Shown: positions 16,059-24,531 of the stretch, piece after piece
How the letters are laid out: each line of letters begins with the position of its first letter
How positions within the stretch are numbered: the stretch's first letter is position 1
Position numbers and translations under genes: made by a program
The notes under the pieces: generated by a model
The model's input: only the letters and a program-made list of their open reading frames with translations
Told to the model about the DNA's origin: nothing
Database searches by the model: none
From: CAYMUG01 sp964393575
Lineage (GTDB): Bacteria; Patescibacteriota; Minisyncoccia; Spechtbacterales; 2-12-FULL-38-22
DNA length: 30,207 bases
Assembly: GCA_964393575.1 (NCBI GenBank)
Contig: CAYMUG010000008.1
Span: forward strand, 1 to 30,207
Direction of reading: 5' to 3'

Positions 16059-19000
16059 ACGGGCATCGTTTTCAGAGGTACTTCTTCTTTTTATCCATGC
16101 CTCAATGGTGAGGGCGGCACCGGATACGTCCGGAGTACCCAAATCTACAAGATCGTCTGACCCGTCAAAGTCAAGAAATGTTCCTCCGGGTAGAGAGGGT
16201 GATGCCTCCTGTGTTGTAAATGTATGGTCCGAGCTCAACGCCTCATTGCCTGACGCATCCTCGGAGCGGACCCTGTAGTGGTAGGTAGTACTCGCATTAA
16301 GTTCAAAAAGGTTGATAGAGTGGCTTGTGTTGCCTTCATCCACTATTGGGGTGAGGCTTCCGTAGCTTGTATCCGTGCCGAATTCCACCTGTGCTGTTGC
16401 CGGTTCATCTGTATTCCAGGATATTTTAGCTGAAGAATCCGTGACATCTGAGGCCTGGATGTTGGAGAGGGAAGGAGGAGTTGTGTCGGGAGAGTCTGTG
16501 GTGAATGTGTGTTCTGAGCTGATGGCTTCGTTGCCCGCGGAGTCGGTGGAATGAACCCGATAATGGTAGGTAGTTCCTGAATCAAGACCGGAAAGGTCAA
16601 TAGCGTGTTCCTCCACCATATCTTCTACAAGAGGAGTTGTATTGGGGCAGGGGCAGGAATCCGTGCCGAATTCTACCTGGGAGTCGGAAGGTTCATCCGT
16701 GAGCCAGGATATTGTGGCCGAAGTTTCTGTTACATTTGATTCCTGCACGTCTGTTATTTGGGGTGCTGTTGTATCGGAAGTGTCGGATTCAACCCAGGTA
16801 GGGTCAGCGGAATCTGAACTTGTTGTAGAGCCCAGGGTTCCGTCGTTTCCATTACCCGAAGAGTCACCTGCTGTTTGGCCTGTTCCTTCGTTGAGTTTAT
16901 AGTAGGCCATCAATCCACTGGTACCTTCCGAGAGCTCAACATTCATGTTGTCCTGAATTGCTTGCTGGGATTGTGCCGCATTCCAAACTCTCACCTCATC
17001 TATTTTTCCGTCCCAGAAGTTGGATGAGTCAGGGTTTGCTCCTATCCATGCCTCTACGGAACTGTCTGTGTCTATGTCTCCTGTCTTGGAAGTACTTCCC
17101 ACAAGGGTTCCGTCTTTGTAAACCTTCATTTCACTTCCGTCGTATGTTGCGGCAACGTGAGTCCAGGCATCGGTAGAAATTGCCGCGTCAGAGGTGTCAT
17201 CTGCTATTAGGGTTTTTGTGGATCCACCTGTTTTTAGACGGAATCTCGGAACAATGTTTCCTGACGAGGTGTTACCACTGGTGCTAAGCATCCAGTAATG
17301 CTTATTGTTAGCAGTACCTGTGGATTTAGAAAGAATACGGGCATCGTTTTCAGAGGTACTTCTTCTTTTTATCCATGCCTCAATGGTGAGGTCCTGGTTA
17401 TCGCCGTCGGAATTATTGGGCGTTATATCCAGACCGCCTAAGTCAACCCTATCGTCTGAGCCGTCAAAGTCAAGATGCACACTCCGATCTTCCGGTGTCG
17501 TGTTGTCTGTATCGTTGGATACATCCACCGATATTTCGTTTGAAGAGCCGATGTTCCCGGCATCATCATGCGCGCGCACTTTTAGTGTATGTTTGCCGTT
17601 TGAGTAGTTGGTAGTATCCCAGCTGAAGGAATAGGGGGAAGTGGTATCTGTGCTTACTACACTTCCGTCTATCAGAAATTCTACTTTGGCGACCCCTGTG
17701 TCATCTGACGCAGAGGCGGTAACATCAACGGTACTTGAAACCGTATCGCCGTCTGAGGGAGAGTCAATACTGGCTGTTGGTTCGGTAGTATCTTCATCTC
17801 CCCCGGTGTCGTAGAAGGCGGAGATTGTAGTTACATTGCCATTTTCATCAATCTTGAAGGCAGTCCCGTCTTCACGCTGAACGCGTACTCGGAATCCGGA
17901 AGCTGTACTTACCAGATCAAAATCAGACGACTCAAGCCCGCAATTAACAAAGTCAAGGAGTCCTCCATTTTTATCTTTTTCGTCGACGGTCACGCTCGGA
18001 AAATTGCAATTTTTGTAAAGAATAGGTATATCAGAGGCAAGACTGTGCTTGGTAATTAAAAGTCGAGCTTCGGATTGAATATTCTCAAAAGCCATACCAT
18101 ATCCGTCCTCCCTGTCCGTATTAGAAGGTAAAGCGTGTTGCACAATGCTAGTAGGGTTGTCGAAAAGATCGCTGTTTGAATATTCGTACGAGTTAAGGTA
18201 CGCGCCGTGGGAGATGCCTTCGCCCGCGTTGCGGTACCCTACATAATCGTTCACAACATGGTCGTTGGAGTCGTTTTGCCACACGGAAAGTCCGCTGTCT
18301 CGGTTGTTATGAGCGATATTGCCTTCAGAGAAATCCCAAACGTTGTTTTTTTGCTGATTAGCTTTAGAGGGCCAATGAAATCCGCCTGCATTTACTTTTT
18401 CCCCCTGATTGCCGACAACTACCGAATTTCGTATGGTAAGGTTTTGGCCTGCACCCAATGTAAATCCATCAAGAGAATAACCGCGGAAGGAAGGATCATT
18501 CCTTACGAAAGCGGCTATAGTATTGTCCCATACTAAGTCGTGGGTGTTATTTGAGGTATCGTTCTTGTCTGATGGCGAATCCCACCAGTATGCGTTTTCC
18601 CATATGTTAAAGGCAACTGTATCTTCCATAGTGATGCCGTGAGAGCCGTGGGGAACATAAGCGTGAGAACCGCCGTTTCTCACTACTGTACCTTTTACAA
18701 TGGACCCGCGTGAGCCGTCGCCTGAATGATGAAAATGGACAGGGTAGCGCCCCAGAACGTTTTCTGTATAACTTCCGTCACTCTGCCGCGGACCCATATG
18801 TCTAACCTGAATGTATTTAAGGGTTTGCGCAACAGAGGAAAGAATTTGTATATGCGCGCGTCCGTTGTTTTCAGGATCGGCTGAGCCGTCTCCTGTTCCT
18901 TCAACGCGAACGTTACGCGTTAAGTTCATAACTTCAGCTGTATAAGTTTTGCCGGTATTAGGACTGGTTGCCGAAGGGTGCGGGTGGTCTAAAGAGTTAT

Positions 19001-19673
19001 CCAGAGTGATAGTATTGCCGTCTATCGCGGTAATACTTCTAACCGAAAATCCTGCCCCGGTCCACGAACGATTTCCCACATCCGGATGTTCGGTGGGTGC
19101 AATAGATATCGTATCTCCTACTCTCCATCCGGTGGCATCGTTTACGGTTATAGTTGTATCTCCGGAATTGGCTCCTTCCGAAAGGTTGGTCCAACTTGTT
19201 TTGGAAGTTCCTACAAAATCAAGCACGCCGTCTCCTCTTACCCACAGGCCTACATCCGATTCAAGTACATCCATTCCTCCTCCCTGGAATTGGGTTTCAT
19301 CCACATCCACAAACTGAAGAAAATGCTCAATACTTGCCGAATCAGGGCGCATAGTAAAGGTGCCTTTTACTAATATATTTTTATCGGTTTTTAGCTTTAC
19401 TGATTTGTCTGATTGAAATACTAAAGTCGCGTCATCCTGTATGGTAGCTCCCGAAATTTTAGAGTCGGTTACATCATAGGTTACAGTGTGTCCGGAGGTT
19501 ATTGTAACGTTGTCCGATGAACCGGGCACTGTACCTGTATCCCACATATCCGGGTTTGACCAGTCGCCGCTTTGTGTTGAAGATATAGAGGCGGCATTTG
19601 CTGCGCCGGCAAACACTACTAATGCAAGCGCGGACACAAAAACTATTGAAGTAATAGATAGAAACTTTTTCAT
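16059..19673 (-). CDS. Large secreted protein: G8/CEMIP-like beta-helix, Ig, LamG and Fn3 domains (N-terminal part)
   Basis: About 1205 aa lie on this side of the gap. A classic signal peptide ends near AGAANA-AS (residue 27). Residues about 30-160 look like a G8 domain (WSNPDMWDTGTVPGSSDNVTI). Then comes a long right-handed beta-helix (about 160-600) with GRYPVHFHHSGD near 307 followed by HAYVPHGSHGITMEDTVAFN. This arrangement resembles animal CEMIP/TMEM2/PKHD1L1 proteins, some of which depolymerise hyaluronan. It continues with a bacterial Ig-like domain (about 632-715), LamG (about 730-960), two Fn3 domains (about 968-1057 and 1064-1153) and the start of a second LamG. The beta-helix may bind or cut a polysaccharide; LamG and Fn3 would mediate attachment (inference). 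The leader carries a hairpin plus T8 just before the ATG. The LamG and Fn3 copies are nearly identical at DNA level. Confidence 0.82.
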
Positions 19674-19683
19674 AAAGTTTTAC

Positions 19684-19734
19684 AAAAAAAAGAGAGTAAT
19701 ATGTAAACTAATTCAAATAAACGCACATTACTCT
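19684..19734 (-). terminator. Terminator-like hairpin in the leader of the large surface-protein gene (possible attenuator)
   Basis: On the minus strand AGAGTAAT (19727-19734) pairs with ATTACTCT (19693-19700), extendable by ACAT/GTGT-type pairs. One C and then eight T (19684-19691) follow, and the ATG comes 10 nt later. The loop is long (about 26 nt), so this is a weaker call than the other terminators. Confidence 0.45.
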
Positions 19735-19782
19735 ATCTTTGGGTTAATGGTATTTAATTAATAATTAATGATAACTATTTAC

Positions 19783-19788
19783 ATTATA
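19783..19788 (-). promoter_or_regulatory. Candidate -10 box for the large surface-protein gene
   Basis: TATAAT on the minus strand, about 110 nt before the ATG. No convincing -35 box is seen. The predicted leader would include the hairpin and T8 at 19684-19734. Confidence 0.4.
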
Positions 19789-19854
19789 CAACATGATAAA
19801 AAAGAATTTAGGAATGAAATTTTACACAAGACGTTTCATATCTTTCAATGAGAG

Positions 19855-19892
19855 CCAAAAGAATCATATGATTAATCATATGATTCTTTTGG
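19855..19892. repeat. Perfect 38-bp palindrome in the divergent spacer
   Basis: Every base from CCAAAAGAATCATATGATT (19855-19873) is matched by its complement in 19874-19892, with no spacer. It lies between the divergent surface-protein gene and hup, upstream of both candidate promoters. It could be a cruciform, a protein-binding site or a terminator. Its function is unknown. Confidence 0.85.
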
Positions 19893-19924
19893 AATGCAAA
19901 AACCCGCAAACACTCCCCAAGTAG

Positions 19925-19952
19925 TTGAAATATAATATGGGTTTGCTATAAT
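19925..19952 (+). promoter_or_regulatory. Strong sigma-70 type promoter for hup
   Basis: TTGAAA (19925-19930), a 16-nt spacer, and TATAAT (19947-19952) with an extended -10 TG (TGCTATAAT). The predicted start near 19959 gives a leader of about 104 nt. Confidence 0.8.
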
Positions 19953-20000
19953 AAAAATAAGGAATTTGCCTTAAATGAGCACATTTAAAAAGGTCGTTTT

Positions 20001-20026
20001 CCCGAATTGTAAAATAACAATTCGGG
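20001..20026 (+). promoter_or_regulatory. Hairpin in the hup 5' leader
   Basis: CCCGAATTGT (20001-20010) pairs perfectly with ACAATTCGGG (20017-20026) around an AAAATA loop. There is no T tract, so it is not a terminator. It may stabilise the message or regulate its translation. Confidence 0.55.
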
Positions 20027-20062
20027 AGTAGATGTCATTAATTTTTATATATTTTTATATAT

Positions 20063-20335
20063 ATGACAAAAGACCAACTTTTAGACACCTTAGCAGAGAA
20101 AGCAGGTGTTAGTAAGAAAGATGCAAGCAGTGTGCTTGATGCTTTTACAGACACGGTTTCCTCTGCTTTGAGCAAGGGTGACTCCGTTACCCTTACCGGT
20201 TTTGGCACATTTTCCGTATCCCGTAGGAAAGCTCGCCAGGGAGTAAATCCTAAAACAGGTGAGAAACTACAGGTTCCTGCAATGAATGTGCCTAAATTTA
20301 AACCGGGAAAGGCCTTAAAAGATACTGTAAAGTAA
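20063..20335 (+). CDS. hup: HU-family histone-like DNA-binding protein
   Basis: Predicted 90 aa, exactly the usual size. Typical features are the N-terminal MTKDQLLDTLAEKAG helix, TLTGFGTFSVSRRKARQGVNP forming the body and the start of the beta arm, the Pro at the arm tip (VNPKTGEK), and the C-terminal PKFKPGKALKDTVK. HU dimers bend and compact DNA with little sequence preference. The ATG follows a run of TATATTTTTATATAT with no Shine-Dalgarno site. It has its own strong promoter and its own terminator, so it is a single-gene unit. HU cannot be told apart from the similar IHF subunits with certainty, but the residues fit HU. Confidence 0.95.
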   Translation: MTKDQLLDTLAEKAGVSKKDASSVLDAFTDTVSSALSKGDSVTLTGFGTFSVSRRKARQGVNPKTGEKLQVPAMNVPKFKPGKALKDTVK

Positions 20336-20355
20336 TATTTTAATGCCTATATTTG

Positions 20356-20388
20356 ATAAAACCCCGTTTTAGAACGGGGTTTTATCTT
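20356..20388 (+). terminator. Intrinsic terminator of hup
   Basis: A 13-bp perfect stem (20356-20368 with 20373-20385) has a CCCCG core, a TTAG loop and a TTTTAT 3' side. It begins 20 nt after the hup stop. Confidence 0.85.
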
Positions 20389-20551
20389 AGGAATAAAGGT
20401 AGTTTATATAAATGTTTATTAATGTTTCTTATCAATGTTTATAAAGCTTTTTATACCAAGTTTAAAGAACTGCTTTATTTGACCTTATTAGAAGCTAATT
20501 TTTGCGCTAACCGTTAATCATTGGCGCCGCATTTCACGAAACAGCAGAATA

Positions 20552-20734
20552 ATAGTGTTTTGTTCTTGAGAACAAAACACTATAACTATGACTGTGACTC
20601 TGACACAGCACTCGCGCAGCGAGCGCATTTAGTTATCGCGCCTGCCGGCAGGCAGGTGCGATAATGTCATGGTTATGGTCATTGTCATAGTGCGAACGGA
20701 GTCCCGACACGAAGTGTCTGGGACGGAGTGAGCT
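20552..20734. repeat. Cruciform-type foldback repeat, copy B
   Basis: It opens with a 15-bp hairpin (ATAGTGTTTTGTTCT at 20552-20566 with 20569-20583). Then follow outer arms CACTATAAC...TGACA against TGTCATGG...CATAGTG (ending near 20692), an inner CTCGC/GCGAG hairpin, and TTATCGCG with GCCTGCCGGCAGGC against GCGATAA. A tail hairpin GTCCCGACAC/GTGTCTGGGAC ends at 20734. Positions 20658-20734 read as identical to 26826-26902 in copy C. The 557-nt hup-ATPase spacer otherwise holds an AT-rich stretch (20389-20520) and the palindrome listed next. Confidence 0.8.
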
Positions 20735-20786
20735 AAATTCTGTATTCTGTATTCCCATTCTTAATTCTTAATTCTCGATTCTGTTA

Positions 20787-20816
20787 GCGCCTGCCTGCCT
20801 ACCGGCAGGCAGGCGC
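20787..20816. repeat. GCCTGCC/GGCAGGC palindrome
   Basis: A perfect 13-bp GC-rich stem (20787-20799 with 20804-20816) has a TACC loop. The same GCCTGCCGGCAGGC core occurs inside copies B and C, and a related TGCCTGC...GCAGGCAGGCA pair lies in the nusA leader. It lies just before the operon promoter. Confidence 0.75.
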
Positions 20817-20858
20817 ACTATCCACATATTTTTTTTGTATATTAAGAGCGTCATCTAA

Positions 20859-20876
20859 GGTATAATAGTAAGTAAC
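20859..20876 (+). promoter_or_regulatory. Candidate promoter (-10) of the ATPase-like operon
   Basis: TATAAT at 20861-20866 gives a predicted start near 20873, about 20 nt before the first ATG. The best -35-like hexamer, TTGTAT (20835-20840), is 20 nt away, longer than ideal. The context GGTATAATAGTAAGTAAC resembles the site at 2846-2862. Confidence 0.5.
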
Positions 20877-20892
20877 CCTTTCTTTATAATTC

Positions 20893-21720
20893 ATGAATTT
20901 AAAAACTGTTGATATAAAAATATTTTTACTTGCTTTTATTTTAACGTCTACGATTTTTCCGCTGGCGGGTTCCGCAGATAGTGCGACTTTTTCACGGGAG
21001 TATCAAAGCGATGAAGAGTTAAGGACAGGTGTGCTTGTCAGCAGAGAGGTGTCCCGTCCTAAGTATGTGACAAAGGCAGATGTTAATAATAATTCCAGGC
21101 TTTTGGGTGTTGTTACAACTGAGGATGGAGCTTTTTTCAGCGTATCTTCCACCGAAGCTAATGTTATGGTGGCAACTGAAGGCACGGAACTTGTTTTTGT
21201 CTCCACGGTCAACGGTGATATATCCGCGGGAGATTTTATTACTGCCTCACCTTTGCGCGGCATAGGCATGAAAGCCGGTTCGGGCGGAAAAGTTTTAGGG
21301 GTTGCGGAAGAAAGTTTTTCCAATGAAGCGGAAAACGCGGAAGAAGTAACTATTACAAGAGACGGAGAAGAAGAGGCGACTTATGTCGGAAAAATTCCCG
21401 TTAATATAGATATACGTGAGGTGGCCGGCGGCGAAGAAAGCAGATCTGAAATTTCGCGTTTCATTCAGGAAACCACAGAAACCGTTGCAGGCAGGTCGGT
21501 ATCTCCGTTGCGCGCTTTATCAGCGGCATTGGTTGCATTGGCTGCGTTCATAATAACTATACTTGTTGTAACCAATGCGGCACGCGGATCCATAGTTGCT
21601 GTGGGGAGAAACCCCTTAGCTAAAAAAGATATTGTAAGCGCATTACTCCGCATTGTTTTATTGGGAGGTTTAATAATTGTAAGCGGTACGGCTTTGGCCT
21701 ACTTTATACTTATAGTTTAA
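20893..21720 (+). CDS. Exported domain fused to an F-ATPase subunit c-like hairpin lacking the ion-binding carboxylate
   Basis: Predicted 275 aa; first gene of the ATPase operon, in the place of a and c. A signal-like hydrophobic stretch (10-26) is followed by an extracytoplasmic domain (about 30-190) containing GDISAGDFITASPLRGIGM and GKVLGVAEESF, a beta-rich pattern seen in fibre-type surface proteins. The C-terminus is a two-helix hairpin: helix 1 about 206-227, a polar loop RGSIVAVGRNPLAKKD, and helix 2 about 247-275. The loop matches the subunit c loop (R-Q/N-P), and the preceding ARGSIVAVGRNP parallels GRGTIEGIARQP. Counting 18 residues past the loop Pro, where subunit c of Bacillus has Glu, this protein has Gly259, and helix 2 contains no acidic residue. 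The predicted topology (domain outside, loop inside) is that of subunit c. Homology is inferred by eye. Confidence 0.6.
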   Translation: MNLKTVDIKIFLLAFILTSTIFPLAGSADSATFSREYQSDEELRTGVLVSREVSRPKYVTKADVNNNSRLLGVVTTEDGAFFSVSSTEANVMVATEGTELVFVSTVNGDISAGDFITASPLRGIGMKAGSGGKVLGVAEESFSNEAENAEEVTITRDGEEEATYVGKIPVNIDIREVAGGEESRSEISRFIQETTETVAGRSVSPLRALSAALVALAAFIITILVVTNAARGSIVAVGRNPLAKKDIVSALLRIVLLGGLIIVSGTALAYFILIV

Positions 21721-21729
21721 CTTTTTTAT

Positions 21730-22605
21730 ATGTCTGATATAACCATAATTATCATATTTGCTGCTGCCGGCTTAGCTGTATTATTCGGTGTGATAAGTTT
21801 AATTTTATTATATATAAGAAAACGCAAGCGGACGTTTGGTGTTAGCGGTTCGGGGCAACTTAATACCGCGCCGGAAGTATCTTTATCTTCGGAGTATGTT
21901 GCCGCACTTGAAAAAACTATACGCAGGGAATTTAAAAAAGTTATAGACCAGGCAGCTTCTAATATGGAAGACAGTTTACGCGAAGTTATACAAGAAATTA
22001 CTAAGGAAGGAGAGGATCTTTCCAAAACCTTAAAAGATTTTGAAGAAAGATTTTCCGAGGACTTTGAGATTGCAACGACCCGCCTCGAAAAGCGTTTATC
22101 TCAAGAAGCAAAGCAAACCATACAAGAAGTTAAAAGCAACGATGAACGTTTGGTGAGCGCAGTACAAAAATTAAGCGAAGAGGCCGAAAACAATTTTCGC
22201 AATTTACTTGCGCGTGCGTGGGAGGGCTTAGATAAAGAATTGGAAGAGACGCGCGGAGAATTAAAGAAGGAGGCAAAAGAACTGGTGGTTAATACGTTTA
22301 ACAAAGAAGCAGAAGAAATGCGTAAGGCAATCGCGGATGCAAGAAATAACACAATTAATTCTTTAACAAAGATATACGAGGATACGGAAAAAAAGAAGAG
22401 GGAGTTAGAAAAACAGGCCGAGAAAGAAGTAGAAGAATACAAAAAAAAGCGCATCCAACAATTTGAAGAAAGGATGGATGAAGTCGTATCACAGTTTCTT
22501 ATAGAAAATGCCGGCAAAGCTTTTGATTTGGATAAACAGCGTGATTATATATTAAAAATGTTAGAGCAACACAGAGAGGAGTTAAAAAACGACATTTATG
22601 AGTGA
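21730..22605 (+). CDS. atpF: F-ATPase subunit b-like stalk protein
   Basis: Predicted 291 aa, against about 160 for ordinary subunit b. One N-terminal membrane helix (about 4-27) is followed by basic RKRKR and then an almost continuous charged coiled coil from about 55 to 285. The type (membrane helix plus long cytoplasmic coil) and the position directly before the delta-like gene identify it as the peripheral stalk. Sequence alone would not prove this, because coiled coils match loosely. It starts 9 nt after the c-like gene and overlaps the delta-like gene by 8 nt. The extra length would reach further than a normal stalk or fold back; a second b gene was not seen. Confidence 0.65.
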   Translation: MSDITIIIIFAAAGLAVLFGVISLILLYIRKRKRTFGVSGSGQLNTAPEVSLSSEYVAALEKTIRREFKKVIDQAASNMEDSLREVIQEITKEGEDLSKTLKDFEERFSEDFEIATTRLEKRLSQEAKQTIQEVKSNDERLVSAVQKLSEEAENNFRNLLARAWEGLDKELEETRGELKKEAKELVVNTFNKEAEEMRKAIADARNNTINSLTKIYEDTEKKKRELEKQAEKEVEEYKKKRIQQFEERMDEVVSQFLIENAGKAFDLDKQRDYILKMLEQHREELKNDIYE

Positions 22606-23098
22606 AGAAAGGTCTTATAAACTACCACTGTATATTTATTCTGCAACGCAGATTCAGTTTTTTATACACCAACTGCGAAAGTATCAATCTCTTTTAACTC
22701 AAAACAAGTTAAGATCTAAGTATAAGCTAAGTTCGGGCGAAACTATAAAACTTGAGGACGAGTTTTTTCCTGAAGTCAAACAATTTTTACTTGATACATT
22801 TGATAAAACCGAAGATATAGAAGGGAACGAAATTAAAAATTTAATCAGCTTTTTTGAAAATATCCAAAAAGAAGCGCCCCGTTTCAGTATTACAACAGCC
22901 AATATTTTAAATGAAGACGCGAAAGAAAATATTGTAAAATGGTTGCGTGCTAATATTCACGAAATTTGTCTTGTTTCGTTCCATTATCAAAAAAATATAG
23001 TCGGAGGATTTATACTGCGTACGCCCAACCATATTTACGACTTTTCTATCCGGGATAATCTTAAAAATCCCAGTACTAAAGTAACAGACCTTATTTAA
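22598..23098 (+). CDS. atpH: F-ATPase delta subunit-like protein
   Basis: Predicted 166 aa, near the usual 175-180. The C-terminal half fits subunit delta (OSCP): APRFSITTANILNEDAKENI, then IVGGFILRTPNHIYDFSIRDNL matching the family's GGxxIRxGDxxxDGSVRxxL. The N-terminal six-helix domain is weakly conserved (TQIQFFIHQLRKYQSLL). Delta normally joins the top of the alpha3beta3 head to subunit b. It overlaps the b-like gene by 8 nt and ends 1 nt before the alpha ATG, as expected for tight translational coupling. The short alpha N-terminus in this operon suggests the joint is altered. Confidence 0.7.
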   Translation: MSEERSYKLPLYIYSATQIQFFIHQLRKYQSLLTQNKLRSKYKLSSGETIKLEDEFFPEVKQFLLDTFDKTEDIEGNEIKNLISFFENIQKEAPRFSITTANILNEDAKENIVKWLRANIHEICLVSFHYQKNIVGGFILRTPNHIYDFSIRDNLKNPSTKVTDLI

Positions 23099-23099
23099 T

Positions 23100-24518
23100 A
23101 TGCCCAAAAGTGAAAAATTTAAAACTTTAGCCGAAGAGGGTAGTATTATAGGCGAAGTTGTAGGTGTAGAGCGTTTTTTGGTTACCATTCGCGGGCTTGA
23201 TACAGCACCCATCGGGAGTTTAATAGTTTTTGAGGACGGAAATACGGGAATGATATGGGAGGTACAGGAAAACAGAGTATTCGCGCTTACTCTTACCACT
23301 GAAAGTATCAAATCCGGGCAGTTGGCAGCGCTCAGTGTTTCCGAGCCTGAAGTAGGGGTAGGTGAATCGATGCTCGGCCGAATGGTTACGCCCTTCGGAG
23401 AGCCGCTGGACGGCGAGGGGGATATCAAAACCTCCGAATCCAGAGGAATTTTTAAGAAGGCACCCGGGATTATAGAGCGGGAAAAGTTAACAGACCAGTT
23501 GCCCACCGGTGTGACTATAGTAGATACACTTTTTAATGTAATTAGAGGCCAGAGAATTGCGGTGCTGGGCGACAGAAAAACAGGAAAAACAACTCTTATG
23601 GATCAGTTAACTCATAAACAAAAGGGAACGGATCGTATTGTTGTTTACACTCTAATTGGAAAACAAAAACAAGATATAGAAAGAGTGTACCAACGCCTTA
23701 AAGCTAGGGGAGTATTAGAGAACGTTATAATAGTTGCAACAGATGTATTGAATCCTTTACCGCTTTTATACTTAGCCCCTTATGCTGCATGTGCTATAGC
23801 GGAACACTTCTGGCTAAAAGGAAAGGATTGCGTGGTTATATATGATGATCTAAGTATTCACGCGAAGGTGTATAGAGAAATATCCCTCCTTTTAAAAATA
23901 AGCCCCGGACGGCAGTCGTATCCCGGAGATATTTTTTATATCCATTCTTCACTGCTGGAGCGGGCGGGAAAACTAAAAGAAACAGGAAGCTCACTTACAG
24001 CTATACCGGTAGTTTCCACGCCCAATAACGATATTACAGGATATATTCCCACTAATCTTATTTCTATTACGGACGGCCAGCTATTTTTTGATACAGAGAT
24101 TTTTAATAAAGGCAGGCGTCCCGCTATAAACACAGGTCTTTCGGTATCCCGTTTAGCAGAGAGAGTAAGAACTCAGCTTCAAGAGGAGATAGCGACCGGG
24201 ATAGCAAAGCGTCTTGCTGCCTACAATGAAGCTTTGGAGTTTGCCAGGTTCGGCTCCAAAGTTTCCGAAAAAGTTCAGGAGGATTTACGTATCGGGTCTC
24301 AAATTTTTGAGTTTTTTCAACAGGGCCCCGAGGAAATTATAGGAGGTGTTGCGCAGCAAATTGTTTTAGAAACTATACTTATGAATGAAGGCAAAGCTGA
24401 ACTTGATATAAAGCTTCTACAGGATAAAGCTAAAGATATTGTTTCTAATGTTAGTACAAGTGAAGATGTAAAGCGTTATGCGCAAGAGTTGTTGAATTCA
24501 GCCGTTTTGCAAAAATAA
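23100..24518 (+). CDS. atpA: F1-ATPase alpha subunit-like
   Basis: Predicted 472 aa against about 500-515. The P-loop is intact (GDRKTGKT, about 157-164). Other family blocks are present: GRMVTPFGEPLDG, IYDDLSIHA, SYPGDIFYIHSSLLERAG, SLTAIPVV, GYIPTNLISITDGQLFF, and the GLSVSR segment whose Arg reaches the beta catalytic site. The C-terminal EFARFGS motif is retained. The first 20 or so residues, which in other F1 enzymes form a helix that binds delta, are missing: the protein begins at the level of AEEGSIIGEVVGV. The Gln of the usual GDRQTGKT is Lys here. It should assemble with beta into the cytoplasmic hexameric head. Confidence 0.92.
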   Translation: MPKSEKFKTLAEEGSIIGEVVGVERFLVTIRGLDTAPIGSLIVFEDGNTGMIWEVQENRVFALTLTTESIKSGQLAALSVSEPEVGVGESMLGRMVTPFGEPLDGEGDIKTSESRGIFKKAPGIIEREKLTDQLPTGVTIVDTLFNVIRGQRIAVLGDRKTGKTTLMDQLTHKQKGTDRIVVYTLIGKQKQDIERVYQRLKARGVLENVIIVATDVLNPLPLLYLAPYAACAIAEHFWLKGKDCVVIYDDLSIHAKVYREISLLLKISPGRQSYPGDIFYIHSSLLERAGKLKETGSSLTAIPVVSTPNNDITGYIPTNLISITDGQLFFDTEIFNKGRRPAINTGLSVSRLAERVRTQLQEEIATGIAKRLAAYNEALEFARFGSKVSEKVQEDLRIGSQIFEFFQQGPEEIIGGVAQQIVLETILMNEGKAELDIKLLQDKAKDIVSNVSTSEDVKRYAQELLNSAVLQK

Positions 24519-24531
24519 AATTAATTATTCT

